The notes under the pieces are model-generated. The model saw only the letters and a list, made by a program, of their open reading frames with translations, did no database searches and was not told the origin of the DNA. The translations under genes and the position numbers were made by a program. From positions 83,228 to 147,227 of the forward strand of contig JANQJF010000111.1 of assembly GCA_028281765.1 (NCBI GenBank): a DNA stretch of 64,000 nucleotides, in the 5' to 3' direction. This document shows, piece after piece, positions 61,921-64,000 of the stretch; the first letter of the stretch is position 1, and each line of letters starts with the position of its first letter. Source of the DNA: Planctomycetota bacterium (GTDB lineage: Bacteria > Planctomycetota > UBA1135 > UBA2386).

Positions 61921-63156
61921 TCACTCCTCGTCCGCGAGAAGATGCCCGAGCTTCTCACGCTTTGCCGCCAAGTACTTGCTGTTATGGGGGTTAGGAGTGA
62001 TTCGCAATGGCACCTGCTCGACCACTTCGACCCCGTACCCCTGCAGCCCGGAAAGTTTGCGGGGGTTGTTGGTCATGATCCGCAGCTGGCGGATGCCGAG
62101 ATCGTGGAGGATCTGTGCACCGGTGCCGAACTCGCGCTCGTCGGCCTTGAAGCCGAGGTGCTGGTTGGCCTCGACGGTGTCGAGTCCGTCGTCCTGGAGC
62201 GCGTAGGCCCGCATCTTGTGCGCGAGGCCGATGCCACGGCCTTCTTGGCTGATGTAGAGCACCACGCCGCGCCCGGCCTGCTGGACCTGCTGCATCGCCG
62301 TGTCGAGCTGATCCCCGCAGTCGCATCGGAGCGATCCGAACGCGTCGCCGGTCAGGCACTGCGAGTGGACGCGGACGAGCACCGGCTCCTCGATCGGCGG
62401 GAAGCGGCCGCCCTCCTCGGGCGGGCGTTCGATCCCGACGCAGAGCGCGACGTGGGTCCGCCCGTCGATCTTGCTCTGGTAGGTGTAGGCGTCGAAGTAG
62501 CCGTGCCGCGTCGGCATCTGAGCGACCGCGACGCGATCGATGATCCGCTCCCGGCGGCGCCGGAACTCGACGAGGTCGGCGATCGCGCAGATCTTGACCC
62601 CGTGCTTCTCGGCGAAGATCTCGAGGTCGGGGACGCGCGCCATCGTGCCGTCGTCCTTCAGGATCTCGCAGATCACGCCGGCCGGACGGAGCCCGGCGAG
62701 ACGGCACAGGTCGACGATGCCTTCGGTCTGACCCGTGCGCACCAGCACGCCGCCGTCCCGCGCGCGGAGCGGGAAGATGTGCCCCGGCTTCACGAGGTCC
62801 CGAGCGGTCGCGCCTTCGCGGGCCGCGGCCAGGATCGTCGTCGCGCGGTCCGCAGCCGAAATGCCCGTCGTGACGCCCTCACGCGCCTCGATGCTGACCG
62901 TGAACGCCGTGCCGTATCGCGTCCCGTTCTCCGCAGTCTGCGGCGGCAGGTTGAGGTGGTCGCAGATCTCCTCTTCGAGCGCCAGACAGACGAGCCCCCG
63001 CGCGTCCTTGATCAGCATGTTGACCAGCTCCGGCGTCGCGAACTCGGCGGCGAAGCACAGGTCGCCCTCGTTCTCGCGGTCCGGATCGTCGACCAAAATG
63101 ATCGGGCGTCCGGCCTTCAGGTCCTCGAGGATGTCTGGGATCGGAGCGAAGGTCAT
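61921..63156 (-). CDS. ribBA: Bifunctional 3,4-dihydroxy-2-butanone-4-phosphate synthase / GTP cyclohydrolase II
   Basis: A 411-residue enzyme for two early steps of riboflavin synthesis. The N-terminal RibB half has PIILVDDPDRENEGDLCFAA, DARGLVCLALEE, TGISAADRATTI and GHIFPLRARDGGVLVRTGQT. The C-terminal RibA half has VLVRVHSQCLTGDAFGSLRC with the zinc cysteines (C..C.C), LYISQEGRGIGLAHKMRAYA, LGFKADEREFGTGAQIL and IMTNNPRKLSGL. The start was set at ATG 63156; the frame continues to 63555 but the extra 133 residues are arginine-rich, unlike RibB and overlap the divergent beta-helix gene. No FMN riboswitch is recognised in the short upstream gap. Confidence 0.97.
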   Translation of the reverse strand: MTFAPIPDILEDLKAGRPIILVDDPDRENEGDLCFAAEFATPELVNMLIKDARGLVCLALEEEICDHLNLPPQTAENGTRYGTAFTVSIEAREGVTTGISAADRATTILAAAREGATARDLVKPGHIFPLRARDGGVLVRTGQTEGIVDLCRLAGLRPAGVICEILKDDGTMARVPDLEIFAEKHGVKICAIADLVEFRRRRERIIDRVAVAQMPTRHGYFDAYTYQSKIDGRTHVALCVGIERPPEEGGRFPPIEEPVLVRVHSQCLTGDAFGSLRCDCGDQLDTAMQQVQQAGRGVVLYISQEGRGIGLAHKMRAYALQDDGLDTVEANQHLGFKADEREFGTGAQILHDLGIRQLRIMTNNPRKLSGLQGYGVEVVEQVPLRITPNPHNSKYLAAKREKLGHLLADEE

Positions 63157-63275
63157 GAGGAACGGGTAGCGGTCCGGGGAAGCGGGGCAGTGTAGCGCGG
63201 ATGTAGGACGGAACCGTGGGGTCCGGGGCGTTTTTCGCCCGGTTCGGGGGCCCGCGGCGTCGATAGGGTGGGAAC

Positions 63276-64000
63276 ATGGCTCGAATGTCCGTTGCCGTCG
63301 CCGTCTTGCTCCACGCCGTGGCCTGCGCGCCATCCGCGCAGACCCCTCGGACCGAGGCCTGGGTCGACCCCGCTCGCGGCGCGGCGGACAACCCGGGCAC
63401 CCGCGAACGGCCGTGGCGCACGCTCGGCGAGGCGGCGGCCCAGGGTCGCTTGGCCGAACTCGCCAAGGGCGCGACCGTCTGGCTGCGCGGCGGTGACCAC
63501 GGCACCGCGAAGCTCCAGGCGAGCTCGCTGACGATCTCGGCCTGGGAAGGCTCACGGCCGTACTTGGGCCGACTCGAGATCTCCGGCGAAGACCTGACGC
63601 TGCGCCGACTCGAGATCGGCGCCGAGTTCGCGGACACCTACCGCGGTCCGGTGGTCACGATCGCCGAACGCAAGGCCGGCAAGAATATCACCCTCGAAGG
63701 CTGCTTCGTCCACACCGCCCGCGACGCGTCCGAATGGACCGCCGAGCACTGGCGTAGCGCGAAGCCCGGCATCCTGTGCGGCCGCCGTGGCTCGCACATC
63801 ACGCTGCGCGACAACTACGTGCTCCACACCCGCTTCGCGATCGAAGTCAACGCCCCGAACTCGACGTGCGAGGGCAACGTCGTCGACGGCTACTCCGGCG
63901 ACGGCTTCCGCATCACGCGCGACGACATCACCCTGCGGTACAACGTGATCCGCAACTGCTACCTCAGTGACAAGCACGGCGACAAGAATCACGACGACGC
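63276..64000 (+). CDS. Secreted right-handed beta-helix protein, N-terminal part (runs off the window)
   Basis: The frame opens with ATG 63276, preceded by GGTGGGA, and runs off the right edge after 241 codons. Signal peptide MARMSVAVAVLLHAVACAPSAQ. The mature part begins WVDPARGAADNPGTRERPWRTL, the usual opening of planctomycete parallel beta-helix proteins (WVDPxxG..xNPGTxxxPWRTL). Rungs follow: RLEISGEDLTLRRLEIG, KNITLEGCFVHTA, SHITLRDNYVLHTRFAIEV, STCEGNVVDGYSGDGFRITR. Such proteins often bind or cleave polysaccharides. It is divergent from ribBA. A stem of GGGCG/CGCCC with a T5 loop lies in between at 63226-63240. Confidence 0.82.
   Translation, partial: MARMSVAVAVLLHAVACAPSAQTPRTEAWVDPARGAADNPGTRERPWRTLGEAAAQGRLAELAKGATVWLRGGDHGTAKLQASSLTISAWEGSRPYLGRLEISGEDLTLRRLEIGAEFADTYRGPVVTIAERKAGKNITLEGCFVHTARDASEWTAEHWRSAKPGILCGRRGSHITLRDNYVLHTRFAIEVNAPNSTCEGNVVDGYSGDGFRITRDDITLRYNVIRNCYLSDKHGDKNHDD

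Noticed and set aside
63157..63275. Possible FMN riboswitch upstream of ribBA
   Set aside because: The gap is only 119 bp and none of the conserved RFN-element boxes is recognised.

Overview
The window reads as chromosomal DNA of a high-GC planctomycete, probably a marine or aquatic member of Planctomycetota. That placement is inference. It rests on the many secreted beta-propeller and FG-GAP proteins that share one C-terminal domain, sigma factors fused to membrane-anchored carboxypeptidase-regulatory domains, a lipoprotein caspase fused to a sulfatase-modifying-like domain, and few strong Shine-Dalgarno sites. I see no rRNA, tRNA, CRISPR array, prophage or transposase gene. Coding density is high, and many starts overlap the previous stop (ATGA/GTGA).

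Layout: 0-6.2 kb carries housekeeping genes (FolC, an esterase, a Nudix hydrolase, an AhpD-like protein, a two-pass membrane protein coupled to AroB). 6.2-22.8 kb is a block of exported proteins: two kelch proteins, an LVIVD-repeat protein, a CHRD-domain protein, two paralogous proteins, an FG-GAP protein, a nuclease-like/TIM-barrel protein and a BNR-repeat protein. It is interrupted at 10.3-11.8 kb by a small operon (three-TM protein, DCC thiol-oxidoreductase-like protein, TetR regulator) preceded by two perfect 14-bp palindromes. 23-36 kb is metabolic and redox: pyruvate:ferredoxin oxidoreductase with a dihydroorotate-dehydrogenase-like partner, glutathione peroxidase lipoprotein, DsrE and TusA sulfur-carrier-type proteins coupled to a hybrid histidine kinase, then CarB and transaldolase.

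36-41 kb holds the caspase/FGE-like lipoprotein and two LPP20-type lipoproteins. 40.9-47 kb is the most unusual part: two large ECF sigma factors, each followed by a membrane segment and carboxypeptidase-regulatory-like domains, in divergent transcription units around a large imperfect inverted repeat. Each has an in-frame internal ATG with a GGAG exactly 8 nt upstream, right where the exported half begins. 47-53.3 kb holds more secreted proteins and a PhoD-like phosphatase.

53.3-61.8 kb, all on the minus strand, is a tightly packed unit running from an ECF sigma factor and its anti-sigma factor through a Spy-like protein, a PilM-PilN fusion, a PilO-like protein, lipoproteins and a coiled-coil/RelE-like protein to a Nudix hydrolase and leucyl/phenylalanyl-tRNA-protein transferase. 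RibBA and the start of a beta-helix protein close the window.
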